Positions 35,223-43,928 are shown, counted from the stretch's first letter. The stretch is 64,000 nt of DNA from Nocardioides rubriscoriae (GCF_008087085.1 NZ_VIYJ01000009.1:1-64000); one strand, 5' to 3'. Notes: generated by a model not told the origin, from the sequence alone. Program-made: numbers and translations.

Positions 35223-36599
35223 ATGACCCGCCCCAGCGATCCCTCCGGCTCGTCCACGTCGCTGCTCTCCGTGCTCCGGTCGCCGTGGCGCCTGGTCACC
35301 GACCGGGTGCCCTGGCCGTGGTCGCCGCAGGAGCCCCCGACCCGCACGCCCGACGAGCTCGACCGGGCGATCCAGCAGGCGCAGCTCGCGATCCTGCTCG
35401 CGGCCTTCGGCCACGGGCGCGGGGCCCGGCTGCACGAAGGCGAGCGCGACGACGACGTCTACCTCTACCGGCCCGGGCGGCTCCTGGTGCGCTCCGAGGA
35501 CCTCGACCGGGTCCTGGCCTTCTTCGCCGAGCGCACGGACCGCTACGGCGGCCGAGCCCGGTCGCGCCAGGTCGTCGACGGCCTGCACCACGTCCTGCTG
35601 CCCCGTCGCGCCGAGGTCCCCGCCGTGCTCCCCGACCTGGAGGCCGAGCTCGGCGACGACGTCGCCCGTCCCGACCACGTCCTCTACGTGACCCCGGGCC
35701 AGGGCGGGGGGCGGATGTGCCCGGCCGACGAGCCGCGCCCTCCGCGACGTACCCGGCCCCTGCCCGAGGTGGCCGAGCGGGCCTCGGCCGGGAAGGGCGT
35801 CCGCGTCTCGGTCGTCGACACCGGCTGGTGGGAGCCGGCCGAGACCACCGGCCTGTCGCCCTGGCTGCACGACGTCGACGGCGACGCCGAGGTGATCGAC
35901 CAGCACGCCATCCACCCGTACGCGGGGCACGGCACCTTCGTGGCCGGGGTGGTCCGCTGCCTGGCGCCGGCCGTCGGCGTCGAGGTCGAGGGCTTCTTGA
36001 CCCACGGCGGGGCGGCGTACGAGTCCGCGATCGTGCGCGAGCTCGACGAGGCCGTCGTCGAGACGTTCGACCCGCACGTCATCTCGATCTCCGCAGGCAC
36101 CTACACCCGTCACGACCGCGGGCTGCTGGCCTTCGACGTCTTCGCCTCGACCCGGCGGCTGCTCGACGGCGAGGGTGACCTGCTGGTCGTCGCGGCGGCC
36201 GGCAACGACAGCACCACCCGCCCGTTCTGGCCCGCGGCCTACGACTGGGCGGTCGGCGTCGGCGCCCTCGACCCCGACGGCCAGGTGTGCGACTTCTCCA
36301 ACACCGGCTCCTGGGTCGACGTCTACGCGCTGGGGCGCGACCTGGTCAACGCCTACCCCGCCGGCACCTACACGTGCCAGGAGCCGCCCCACGTCGGCAC
36401 CGTGCGCCACTTCAAGGGCCTGGCGCAGTGGAGCGGCACGTCGTTCGCGACCCCGGTGGTCTCCGGCGCGATCGCCGCCCACATGAGCGCGACCGGCCGC
36501 ACCGCGCACGAGTCGGTCACCGACCTGCTCGCTGCGGGCCGACCGCTGGCCGACCCGCACGGCAACCCGATCACGGCCGTCGGCCCGCCCTTCGCCTGA
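35223..36599 (+). CDS. Intracellular S8 (subtilisin-like) serine protease
   Basis: A 458-aa protein. Residues 1-about 190 are a family-specific N-terminal region without a signal peptide or membrane helix. The S8 domain follows with D199 in VSVVDTGWW, H236 in GHGTFVAGV, oxyanion N328 in AAAGNDS and S407 in SGTSFATPVVSG. All catalytic residues are present. The absence of an export signal points to a cytoplasmic protease, unlike most bacterial subtilisins. The N-terminal region may be an inhibitory or sensor domain. Divergent from the TPR-CHAT gene, with a 102-bp shared promoter region. GAGGAG lies 6 nt upstream of the ATG. Confidence 0.87.
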   Translation: MTRPSDPSGSSTSLLSVLRSPWRLVTDRVPWPWSPQEPPTRTPDELDRAIQQAQLAILLAAFGHGRGARLHEGERDDDVYLYRPGRLLVRSEDLDRVLAFFAERTDRYGGRARSRQVVDGLHHVLLPRRAEVPAVLPDLEAELGDDVARPDHVLYVTPGQGGGRMCPADEPRPPRRTRPLPEVAERASAGKGVRVSVVDTGWWEPAETTGLSPWLHDVDGDAEVIDQHAIHPYAGHGTFVAGVVRCLAPAVGVEVEGFLTHGGAAYESAIVRELDEAVVETFDPHVISISAGTYTRHDRGLLAFDVFASTRRLLDGEGDLLVVAAAGNDSTTRPFWPAAYDWAVGVGALDPDGQVCDFSNTGSWVDVYALGRDLVNAYPAGTYTCQEPPHVGTVRHFKGLAQWSGTSFATPVVSGAIAAHMSATGRTAHESVTDLLAAGRPLADPHGNPITAVGPPFA

Positions 36600-36604
36600 A
36601 ACGG

Positions 36605-37108
36605 CTACAGCACGACCCAGGGACTGGTCAGCGCCCACCCGTCGGCCCGCACGACGAAGCGCACGGGGCCCGACACCACGCCCTCGACCCGGAAGAACCC
36701 GGCCGCGTCGACCTCGACCACGACCTCGTCACCCTCACCGCCCTCGGCACCCTCCGCGCGCTGGAGCGCGACCGTCGCGGCCCCGGGGGCAGGGGTCGGT
36801 CCGACGACCTGGCCCATCACGACCTCGCCGTCGACCTCGACCTCGAGCGCCAGCGCCCCGCTGCCGAACGACAGGGTGCGCGGCTCGTCGACCCCCGGGG
36901 CACTGCCCGAGCGCACGGCGGCACCGGCGTCGAGGGCGGAGTCGTGGAGCAGCTCGGCGAGCTCGGCGTCGACGGTGCGCCAGGAGAACGCCGCCCGGGC
37001 GGCCTCGCGGCGACGGTCGGGCACGGCGCCGGCCTCGGCGACCGCCTGCGCGAGCGCCGCCATCAGCTCGTCGTCGTCGAGCTCGTCCCAGGGCGTCTGG
37101 TCAGTCAT
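36605..37108 (-). CDS. Small acidic protein coupled to ECF sigma gene
   Basis: A 167-aa soluble protein. The N-terminal third is acidic and helical (TPWDELDDDELMAALAQAVAEAG), with SWRTVDAELAELLHDSA following. The C-terminal part is all-beta with VEVDAAGFFRVEGVVSGPVRFVVRADG, resembling a carboxypeptidase-regulatory-like fold. No family is certain. It overlaps the sigma gene by ATGA, the position usually held by an anti-sigma or sigma-modulating protein, but it has no zinc motif and no membrane helix. It converges with the subtilisin gene with 5 bp between. Confidence 0.7.
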   Translation of the reverse strand: MTDQTPWDELDDDELMAALAQAVAEAGAVPDRRREAARAAFSWRTVDAELAELLHDSALDAGAAVRSGSAPGVDEPRTLSFGSGALALEVEVDGEVVMGQVVGPTPAPGAATVALQRAEGAEGGEGDEVVVEVDAAGFFRVEGVVSGPVRFVVRADGWALTSPWVVL

Positions 37109-37686
37109 GCCGGCACCTCTCCCGGGTCGCGGAGGGACAGCAGCGCCTGCGTGCGTCGCAGCTGCTCGAGCGCACGGGCCCGGGTCGGGCCGATGCTGCC
37201 GATCGGGATTCCGAGCCGCTCGCTGATCTCGGCGTAGCCGACCGGCGGGTCTGCGAGCAGCAGGAGCAGCAGCTCGCGCCGGGCGGCGGGCAGCTCGGCG
37301 AGCGCCTCGCGCAGCGCCTGGCGGCGCTCGACCGCGACCAGGTCGTCGCCGGCCACGTCGTCGACGACGCCGTCGAGCACGCGGTCCTCCTGCGGGTCGG
37401 CCGGGCGGGTGCGGCCACGCACGGCGATGACGCGCAGGCACTCGTGGCGGGTCGTCGTACGGATCCAGCCCGGGAGGGCGGCCGGCTCACGCAGGTCGCC
37501 GAGGTGCTCGACGAGCCGCAGCCACACGGTCTGGCTGACGTCGTCGCCGTCGGCCTCCGACAGCCGGTGCTGCCGGGCGATGGCGCCCACGAGGGGCACG
37601 AACCGCTCGACGATCGCGTCCCACGCATCCTGGTCGCCTCCCTGGGCAGCTGCGACGAGGTCGGGCAAGGGGTACGACGCGTCCAT
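37105..37686 (-). CDS. ECF-type RNA polymerase sigma factor
   Basis: A 193-aa sigma-70 family protein. Region 2 is DAWDAIVERFVPLVGAIARQHRLSEADGDDVSQTVWLRLVEHL with the -10 recognition helix and WIRTTTRHECLRV. Region 4 is ALAELPAARRELLLLLLADPPVGYAEISERLGIPIGSIGPTRARALEQLR. GGAGG is 7 nt before ATG 37686. It is cotranscribed with the small acidic protein and lies next to the subtilisin/CHAT pair, so it probably drives that module. Confidence 0.88.
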   Translation of the reverse strand: MDASYPLPDLVAAAQGGDQDAWDAIVERFVPLVGAIARQHRLSEADGDDVSQTVWLRLVEHLGDLREPAALPGWIRTTTRHECLRVIAVRGRTRPADPQEDRVLDGVVDDVAGDDLVAVERRQALREALAELPAARRELLLLLLADPPVGYAEISERLGIPIGSIGPTRARALEQLRRTQALLSLRDPGEVPA

Positions 37687-37773
37687 CGGTCGTCCTCCTC
37701 CGCCTCAGGTCGTGCGTTGTGCTTGGCCTGCGGCGGCATCGTCTCGCACAGAGGAGTGATCGGCCACCGCCGG

Positions 37774-37809
37774 TGATACGTCGAAACGATTTTCGGGGCG
37801 GTTGTATCA
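37774..37809. promoter_or_regulatory. Nested palindrome between sigma gene and small gene
   Basis: TGATAC (37774-37779) and GTATCA (37804-37809) flank an inner CGAAA-CGAT-TTTCG (37782-37795). The stretch is AT-richer than its surroundings. On the plus strand GAAAC and GTATCA are 16 nt apart, compatible with an ECF promoter for the gene at 37880; this is a guess. Confidence 0.4.
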
Positions 37810-37879
37810 GCCGCGCTGCCCGCTGCTCCTCCTTCCAGACAGCGCCAACCCGGCTGCTCCCCCGGAAGGAAACGACGTC

Positions 37880-38221
37880 ATGACCTGGAACGAGACCCAC
37901 CAGCGCACCCGCATCATCCGTGAGATCGAGGCGGCCGCCGCCTGCGACCCGACCGGCCGGCTGCCCTGGAAGGAGTCGTGGGCGCCGCTCTTCGGCGACC
38001 GCGACGGCCTGCTCACCGCGTTGCGGGCCCGCTGGGACCGGATGTGCCAGGCTCAGCTCGACAGCGAGGCCAGCGACGCGTCGTTCCGCGACACCCACCA
38101 GCGGCTGCGCCGCACCCACGCGGGCATGCTGCGCATCCTCGAGGCCAACGCCCCGTCGGCGCACGCCTCGGGTCAGGCCCCGGTCAGGACACCGTCGTCA
38201 GCAGCTGCGTCGCCCGCGTGA
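37880..38221 (+). CDS. Small hypothetical protein next to ECF sigma
   Basis: A 113-aa soluble, charged protein (MTWNETHQRTRIIREIEAAA, then LPWKESWAPLFGDRDGLLTALRARWDRMCQAQLD). No recognised domain; mostly helical, with an Ala/Ser/Pro tail. The ATG at 37880 has GGAAGGA about 8 nt upstream, so it is likely expressed. It is divergent from the ECF sigma gene, and its last 38 bp overlap the 3' end of the convergent helicase gene. It may be regulated by that sigma factor. Confidence 0.62.
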   Translation: MTWNETHQRTRIIREIEAAAACDPTGRLPWKESWAPLFGDRDGLLTALRARWDRMCQAQLDSEASDASFRDTHQRLRRTHAGMLRILEANAPSAHASGQAPVRTPSSAAASPA

Positions 38222-40373
38222 GCACGACGTAGAGGGTCGCGCGCCCCGTCGCGGACTCGTCCTCGATCTCCTGGGGCCGCACCACGACGATGGCGTCGAA
38301 CTCCAGGCCCTTGGTGTCGAGACCGGTCAGCACCACGACGCGGTCCTCGCCCGAGGGCGCCACCGTCGCGTCGGCCGCCGCCGCGCGCGCCGAGGGCGCG
38401 TCGTCGGCGAGCTCGGGCCACGACGCCAGCCAGGCGTTGACCTCCGAACGGCGCGCCACCGGCACCACGACGCCGACCGTGCCGCCGACCTGGCCCGCCA
38501 CCTCGACCACCGCCGCACGCGTGGCGGCCTCGAGATCGGGCACCGGGCCGATGACCTTGGGCTCGACCCCGGTCGAGCGGACGGCCGTCGGCAGGTCGGC
38601 GTCGAGACCGACCCGCTCGGCGTACGCCGCTGCGAAGGCGTAGATCTCCGACGAGTTGCGGTAGTTGGTCGACAGGTGGAACTCGTGCAGGGCCTTGCCG
38701 GCCAGCGCCTCGGCGCGGGCGGCCGCCGACTCGGCGGGCACCGGCCACGACGACTGGGCGGGGTCGCCGACGATGGTCCACGAGGCGGCGCGACCGCGAC
38801 GCCCGACCATCCGCCACTGCATCGGGGTGAGGTCCTGCGCCTCGTCGATGAGCACGTGGGCGTAGCCGTCGTCCTCGATCGAGTGGGTCGGCGGCGCCCA
38901 GGCGCGACCCGACGGGGCGTACTCGCGGTCGGAGGCGGTCATCAGCTCCTGCATGTCGACCGCACCCTCGATGGCGCCCATCGGGTCGTCGCGCTCGTCG
39001 TCGGTACGGGCGGGCACGTCGCCCAGCGCGTAGCGCAGCTCGTCGAGCAGCGCGACGTCCTCGATCGAGAGGTCGGCGGTCGTGCGACCGGCCCACGACT
39101 TGACCAGCAGCCGCTGCTCCTCGGGGGTCAGGATGCCCTCGCCGACGCGGGCGAGCAGCTCGGGGTCGCCCAGCCAGCTCAGCACCTCGGGGGCCGACAG
39201 CGGCGGCCACCAGGCGACCGCGAAGTCGAGGAAGTCGTCGTTGTCGAGCAGGTCGTCGTCGAACGACTCGCGCCCGCGGTCTCGGCCACGCTCGCTGCGC
39301 ACCTGGCGCCACATCGCGTCGAGCAGGGTGCGCGCGACGCGCGGGACCTGCTGGTTGCGACGCCCCTGCGACATCAGCTGGCGGCGCAGCCGGCCGAGCA
39401 GGCCGCGGTCGAGCACCAGGGTGTTGTCGTACCAGAACAGCCGGAACTCGGTGGGGCTGCCCGGCGCCTGCTGGCGCGCCGTACGACGCATCACCTCGGC
39501 CATCCGCGCCGAGCCCTTGACGTCGGCCACGGCCGGCTCGTCGTGGCGGGTCGAGCGGACGCCGTCGACGACCTCGCCGAGCGAGCGCAGCGCGACGGCG
39601 GTCTCGCCGAGCGAGGGCAGCACCCGCTCGATGTAGCGCATGAAGACCCCGCTGGGGCCGACGACGAGCACGCCGCCGGTCTCGAAGCGACGCCGCTCGT
39701 TGTAGAGCAGGTAGGCGGCGCGGTGCAGCGCCACCACGGTCTTGCCGACCCCGGGGCCGCCGGAGATGGTGGTGACGCCCTTGCTGGGCGCGCGGATCGC
39801 CTTGTCCTGCTCGGCCTGGATGGTCGCGACGATCGAGTGCATCGTGCGGTCGCGGGCGCGCGACAGCTGCGCCATCAGTGCGCCCTCGCCCAGGATCGGC
39901 AGGTCGTCGACGTTGCCCTCGGCGTCGAGCAGCTCGTCCTCGACGCTGACCACGGTGGTGCCGGCCGAGCGCAGCACCCGGCGGCGTACGACGTCCTGGG
40001 GCTCGGCCGCGGTCGCCTGGTAGAACACCGCCGCCGCGGGGGCACGCCAGTCGATGAGCAGGGAGTCGCGGTTGTCGTCGCGCAGGCCGATGCGGCCGAC
40101 GTAGCGGGGCTCGGGGTCGAGCTCGGGGCGCAGGTCGAGGCGGCCGAAGACCAGCCCCTCGTGGGCGGCGTCGAGCTGGGCCAGCCGCTTGGCGGCCTGG
40201 AACACCATCGCGTCGCGCTCGACCAGACCACCCTCGTGGCCGAGCCGGCCACGCTCGTGGCCCTCGCGCGCCAGCTGCTGGGCCGCCTTCCCGGCGTCCG
40301 CCAGCTGGCGGTGCACGCGGTCGACGAACGCCTGTTCGCGGGCGATCTCCTGCTCGACGAGCTCTTCAGTCAC
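38184..40373 (-). CDS. helD: HelD-like superfamily 1 ATPase / RNA polymerase recycling helicase
   Basis: A 729-aa UvrD/Rep-family protein. A helical N-terminal arm (about 1-70, EQEIAREQAFVDRVHRQLADAGKAAQQL) precedes the 1A domain with Walker A GGPGVGKT (about 205-212). The split insertion region is typical of actinobacterial HelD. Later motifs are HVLIDEAQDLTPMQW, STNYRNSSEIYAF and TGLDTKGLEFDAIVVV. HelD uses ATP to free stalled RNA polymerase from DNA and in mycobacteria can confer rifampicin tolerance. The start is GTG 40373, chosen over GTG 40388 because GGAGG lies 8 nt upstream. Confidence 0.87.
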   Translation of the reverse strand: MTEELVEQEIAREQAFVDRVHRQLADAGKAAQQLAREGHERGRLGHEGGLVERDAMVFQAAKRLAQLDAAHEGLVFGRLDLRPELDPEPRYVGRIGLRDDNRDSLLIDWRAPAAAVFYQATAAEPQDVVRRRVLRSAGTTVVSVEDELLDAEGNVDDLPILGEGALMAQLSRARDRTMHSIVATIQAEQDKAIRAPSKGVTTISGGPGVGKTVVALHRAAYLLYNERRRFETGGVLVVGPSGVFMRYIERVLPSLGETAVALRSLGEVVDGVRSTRHDEPAVADVKGSARMAEVMRRTARQQAPGSPTEFRLFWYDNTLVLDRGLLGRLRRQLMSQGRRNQQVPRVARTLLDAMWRQVRSERGRDRGRESFDDDLLDNDDFLDFAVAWWPPLSAPEVLSWLGDPELLARVGEGILTPEEQRLLVKSWAGRTTADLSIEDVALLDELRYALGDVPARTDDERDDPMGAIEGAVDMQELMTASDREYAPSGRAWAPPTHSIEDDGYAHVLIDEAQDLTPMQWRMVGRRGRAASWTIVGDPAQSSWPVPAESAAARAEALAGKALHEFHLSTNYRNSSEIYAFAAAYAERVGLDADLPTAVRSTGVEPKVIGPVPDLEAATRAAVVEVAGQVGGTVGVVVPVARRSEVNAWLASWPELADDAPSARAAAADATVAPSGEDRVVVLTGLDTKGLEFDAIVVVRPQEIEDESATGRATLYVVLTRATQLLTTVS

Positions 40374-40448
40374 GCGACTTGCCTCCACTGCCCCTCGGAT
40401 GCCGACGAACGGCAGTCGTCCAGTCTACAAAGACCTCGACCGGATCCG

Positions 40449-41150
40449 TCAGCGGACGAGGAACGCGCGCACCGTGCCGTAGAACCGCAGGCGGTACTTG
40501 GCCGCGACCTTCTCGCGCACCTTCTCGCCGGGGGCCAGCTCGAGGGGCCCGGCCAGCGGGGTCACCCGGGAGAAGTGCTGGGGCTCGCCCTCGTCGGCCG
40601 GGGCGAGCTCGAGGCCCAACACCTGGACCCGGATCGGCTTGTCGTAGCTGTTGGTGACCAGCACGCTGCCGAGGGTGTTGTCGCTGGTGGTCTTGCCCGT
40701 GACGTCGAAGCGCTTGATTCGGATGTCGTTGGCCGGCGGCGGGTCCTCGTCGAGCGTCCCGAGGTCGGCCACCGTCACCCGTACGTCGGCGACGTCGGCC
40801 GCGTCCGGGCCCTTGAACTTGAGCACCTCGATGACCTCGGTGAAGGCCGGCACCACCTGCTCGCCGCGGTCGCTGCCGAACGCGGTCACCACCTCGACGT
40901 CGGGCATGGGCTCGCCCGCGGCGTCGAGCGCCACCAGGTCGAGGTCGGGGGCCCCGGCGGCCGCACCCTGGTTGGCGATGGTCAGCGTCTGGTCGAGGTA
41001 GCCCTCGCCGCCCTCGGCCTGGTAGTCGAAGGACAGCTCGACGGTGCGGGGCGCCGCCTTCTCGTTGCTGTCCGCGCTCGGCAGGGCGCACCCGCCGAGC
41101 ACGAGGCAGGACACGGCCAGGACGGCACCGAGCCGGGGGAGAGCGCGCAT
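40449..41150 (-). CDS. Secreted lipoprotein
   Basis: A 233-aa exported lipoprotein with signal peptide MRALPRLGAVLAVSCL and lipobox VLGGC (Cys about 21). The mature part is beta-rich with RTVELSFDYQAEGGEGYLDQTLTIANQG and VLVTNSYDKPIRVQVLGLELAP, in the style of Ig-like or periplasmic adaptor domains. No recognised family. GACAAT (41157-41162) is 6 nt before the ATG on the minus strand, a leaderless pattern. A triple hairpin array separates it from the upstream enoyl-CoA hydratase. Confidence 0.75.
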   Translation of the reverse strand: MRALPRLGAVLAVSCLVLGGCALPSADSNEKAAPRTVELSFDYQAEGGEGYLDQTLTIANQGAAAGAPDLDLVALDAAGEPMPDVEVVTAFGSDRGEQVVPAFTEVIEVLKFKGPDAADVADVRVTVADLGTLDEDPPPANDIRIKRFDVTGKTTSDNTLGSVLVTNSYDKPIRVQVLGLELAPADEGEPQHFSRVTPLAGPLELAPGEKVREKVAAKYRLRFYGTVRAFLVR

Positions 41151-41240
41151 GCAGGGATTGTCGTGGATCCGCGGCCCCCCGGGGCGCAGGCGACTGATCT
41201 GTGACCGTGTCGTCGCCCGTCTCGTGACCTCGTCCCCGCC

Positions 41241-41350
41241 GACCCGTCGCGTCTACGCGACGGGTCGACGAGCAATTCCGCTGACCCGTCGCGTCTACGC
41301 GACGGGTCGACGAGCAATTCCGCTGACCCGTCGCGTCTACGCGACGGGTC
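41241..41350. repeat. 42-bp tandem repeat of perfect hairpins, 2.6 copies
   Basis: Units start at 41241, 41283 and 41325, with exact 42-bp period and identical sequence. Each begins with an 11-bp perfect stem, GACCCGTCGCG and CGCGACGGGTC, around a TCTA loop, followed by a 16-nt linker GACGAGCAATTCCGCT. The third unit is only the hairpin. The stop codon of the enoyl-CoA hydratase lies at its edge (41349-41351). A tandem terminator or REP-like array is possible. Confidence 0.9.
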
Positions 41351-42149
41351 AGCGGGCGGAGCGGTTCAGGAACGCGGCCATGGCCTCGCGGGCGGCGTCG
41401 GAGCCGAAGAGGCGTGCGGACAGCTCGGCCATCTCGTCGGCGCGGGCGTCGATGCGGTCGAGGAGGTCGCGGGCCAGCAGCGCCTTGGTCTCGCGCAGGC
41501 CCTGCGGGGCGCCGGTGGCGAGCTCGGCGCACAGCGCGGTCGCGGCGGCGTCGAGGTCGGCGGCGGGGACGGCGCGGGTGATCAGGCCCATCGCCACGGC
41601 CTCGGCGCCGGTGAAGGTCGCGCCGCTCAGGCAGGCGTACGCCGCCGCACGCGACGTCAGCCGGGGCAGGACCGTCAGCGAGATGACGGCGGGGGCCAGG
41701 CCGAGCTTGACCTCGGTGAGCGCGAAGGTCGCCTCCTCGGCGCTGAGCACGAGGTCGCAGGCCGCGACGATGCCGATGCCACCGGCCCGGACCGGGCCGC
41801 GGACCACGGCGACGGCCGGCTTCGACATGTCGACGAGGTAGCGCTGCAGCCCCACGATCGCCTGCACCCCGACCGACATCCCGTCGGCCGACGCCTCGGA
41901 CAGGTCGGCGCCGGAGCAGAAGACCCGGTCGGCCGACGTGACGACGACCACACGCACCTCGGCGTCGGCCTCGGCGCGCTCGAGCCGGTCGGCGAGCTCG
42001 GTCACCAGCTGGCGCGACAGCGCGTTGCGGTTGTGGGGCGAGTCGAGCGTGATCGTGGCCACGGCGCCCTCGACCGCGTAGTGCACGAGCTCGGGGCGGG
42101 CGTCGGGGCTGGCGTCGGGGCTGGCGTCGGGGTGGGCGTCGTCGACCAT
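41349..42149 (-). CDS. Enoyl-CoA hydratase/isomerase family protein
   Basis: A 266-aa crotonase-fold enzyme. VATITLDSPHNRNALSRQLVTEL starts the fold; the oxyanion residues lie in DRVFCSGADLSE and RGPVRAGGIGIVAACDLVL, and FALTEVKLGLAPAVIS follows. The usual catalytic Glu region is replaced here by VRAGGIG at the first position, so dehydration activity cannot be assumed; isomerase or other crotonase chemistry is possible. The N-terminus has a Pro-Asp-Ala-Ser repeat (DASPDASPDA). ATG 42149. It is divergent from the molybdopterin oxidoreductase. Confidence 0.83.
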   Translation of the reverse strand: MVDDAHPDASPDASPDARPELVHYAVEGAVATITLDSPHNRNALSRQLVTELADRLERAEADAEVRVVVVTSADRVFCSGADLSEASADGMSVGVQAIVGLQRYLVDMSKPAVAVVRGPVRAGGIGIVAACDLVLSAEEATFALTEVKLGLAPAVISLTVLPRLTSRAAAYACLSGATFTGAEAVAMGLITRAVPAADLDAAATALCAELATGAPQGLRETKALLARDLLDRIDARADEMAELSARLFGSDAAREAMAAFLNRSAR

Positions 42150-42168
42150 GCGCCCATCCTGCCGCACC

Positions 42169-42196
42169 CCATCCGGAGACCCCCTCCGCGACGAAC
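42169..42196 (+). promoter_or_regulatory. Candidate SigK promoter
   Basis: CCATCC (42169-42174), 16-nt spacer, ACGAAC (42191-42196), close to the mycobacterial SigK consensus CCATCC...CCGAAT. Transcription would begin at about ATG 42204 of the molybdopterin enzyme. Confidence 0.45.
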
Positions 42197-42203
42197 ACCC
42201 CAC

Positions 42204-43928
42204 ATGGTCTCCCGTCGTCTCTATGCCCTTTTCGGCCTTCTCGCCACCCTGGTCGGCATGGCGGTGGGCCACTTCACGGCGTCGCTGCTCAATGCCGACT
42301 CCTCCCCGGTCCTCGCCGTCGGCTCCGGCGTGATCGACCGGACCCCGGTGTCGATGAAGGAATGGGCGATCAAGCAGTTCGACACCGACGGCTTCAGCGT
42401 CGGACCCTTCGACTTCGCCGCCGGCAACTACGACAAGGTCGTGCTCATCGGCTCGGTCTTCGTCGGCGTGGGCGTGCTCGCCCTGGTCGCCGGCCTGATC
42501 ACCCGCATCCGCTTCGCCTACGGCGCCACGATGCTCGTCGTGCTGGTCCTGGTCGCCGCGGGCGCCGTGGTCGACCGCCCGGCCTTCGAGGCCCTCGACC
42601 TGGTCCCCGTCGTCCTCACCGCGATCGCCGGCGTCGCCAGCCTGTGGTGGCTGCACCGCACCGCCCACGGCCTGCCGCTCGACCCCCGCGCCCGCTCCAC
42701 GGTCGAGATCGCCAAGGCCGAGGGCGCCACCGCCCCGGCCGTGTCGGCCACCTCCGCCGCCGGCAAGCGCCGCGCCACCCTGACCGACCGCCCCGTCCCC
42801 TCCGAGGACGACGCCGAGGACGAGATCGTGATCTCCCCCGGCGCCGTCACCACCGAGCCGCGGCCCAGCCGTCGTGGCGTGCTGATCGCCGGGGCGGTGC
42901 TCGCGGCCGCCGCGGCCGTGCTCGGCAGCGCCGGCAAGCTGATCAACAACCTGCGGGCGCGCGCCGAGGACATCACCCTCCCGCAGCCCGCCGTCGGCGA
43001 GGCCGCGCCCGTGCTGCCCACCGACCTGCACGCGACCTACTCGGGCATCACCCCGCTGCAGGTCTCCAACGCCGACTTCTACCGCGTCGACACCCGCCTC
43101 GACACCCCCGTCGTGTCGTCCGACGGCTGGACCCTGAAGATCGACGGCGACGTCGAGAACCCCTTCGAGCTCACCTTCGACGAGCTGCTCGCGATGCCCA
43201 TGGTCGAGCGCGACATCACCTTGACCTGTGTCTCCAACAGCGTCGGCGGCAAGTACGTCGGCGGCGCCCGGTGGCTCGGCGTCCCGCTCCAGGCGATCCT
43301 CGACCGGGCCAAGCCGGGGAGCGGCGTCGACCAGATGGTCGCCACCGACTTCGACGGCATGACCATCGGCACGCCCTACGACCTGCTCACCGACGGCCGC
43401 GAGGCGATCGTCGCGGTCGGGATGAACGGCCAGGAGCTGCCCCGTGAGCACGGGTTCCCGGCGCGCATCATCGTCCCCGGTCTCTACGGCTTCATCAGCG
43501 CGACCAAGTGGGTCACCAAGCTGACCTTCACGACGTACGCCGAGACCGAGGTCTACTGGACCGAGCGCAAGTGGGCCACCCGCGCCCCGATCAAGCCCTC
43601 CGCGCGTATCGACACCCCCAAGGCGCTCACGACCGTCAAGCCCGGCAAGGTGCTCGTCGGCGGGGTCGCCTGGGCCCAGGACAACGGCGGGGTCACCAAG
43701 GTCCAGGTCAAGGTCGACGGCGGCGAGTGGACCGACGCCACGACCGGCGACGACGTCAACAACGTCTACTGGCGCCAGTGGTACGCCGAGGTCGACATCG
43801 ACGCGGGCCAGCACACCGTCGCGGCCCGCGTGGTCGACGGCGACGGCATGACCCAGACCGACGTGCGCGCCGAGCCGTTCCCCGGCGGCTCCAGCGGCAT
43901 CCACTCGGTGCTCTTCTCCGTGGGATGA
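42204..43928 (+). CDS. Membrane-bound molybdopterin-dependent oxidoreductase (sulfite-oxidase fold)
   Basis: A 574-aa protein. About five membrane helices lie in residues 1-150 and one more at about 224-244, after a cytoplasmic loop. The external part has a sulfite-oxidase/MsrP-type Moco domain with the Mo ligand C342 in LTCVSNSVGGKYVGGARWLGVPL, and a C-terminal Mo-co dimerisation domain (GVAWAQDNGGVTKVQVKVDGGEW). It probably reduces or oxidises a sulfur compound outside the membrane, for example oxidised methionine; this is inferred from fold. The membrane part resembles a quinone-linked anchor. It sits directly before the fasciclin-sigK locus and may be SigK-dependent. Confidence 0.85.
   Translation: MVSRRLYALFGLLATLVGMAVGHFTASLLNADSSPVLAVGSGVIDRTPVSMKEWAIKQFDTDGFSVGPFDFAAGNYDKVVLIGSVFVGVGVLALVAGLITRIRFAYGATMLVVLVLVAAGAVVDRPAFEALDLVPVVLTAIAGVASLWWLHRTAHGLPLDPRARSTVEIAKAEGATAPAVSATSAAGKRRATLTDRPVPSEDDAEDEIVISPGAVTTEPRPSRRGVLIAGAVLAAAAAVLGSAGKLINNLRARAEDITLPQPAVGEAAPVLPTDLHATYSGITPLQVSNADFYRVDTRLDTPVVSSDGWTLKIDGDVENPFELTFDELLAMPMVERDITLTCVSNSVGGKYVGGARWLGVPLQAILDRAKPGSGVDQMVATDFDGMTIGTPYDLLTDGREAIVAVGMNGQELPREHGFPARIIVPGLYGFISATKWVTKLTFTTYAETEVYWTERKWATRAPIKPSARIDTPKALTTVKPGKVLVGGVAWAQDNGGVTKVQVKVDGGEWTDATTGDDVNNVYWRQWYAEVDIDAGQHTVAARVVDGDGMTQTDVRAEPFPGGSSGIHSVLFSVG

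Noticed and set aside
41241..41350. CRISPR array
   Set aside because: The spacers are identical and only 16 nt long, and no cas genes are present; it is a simple tandem hairpin repeat.
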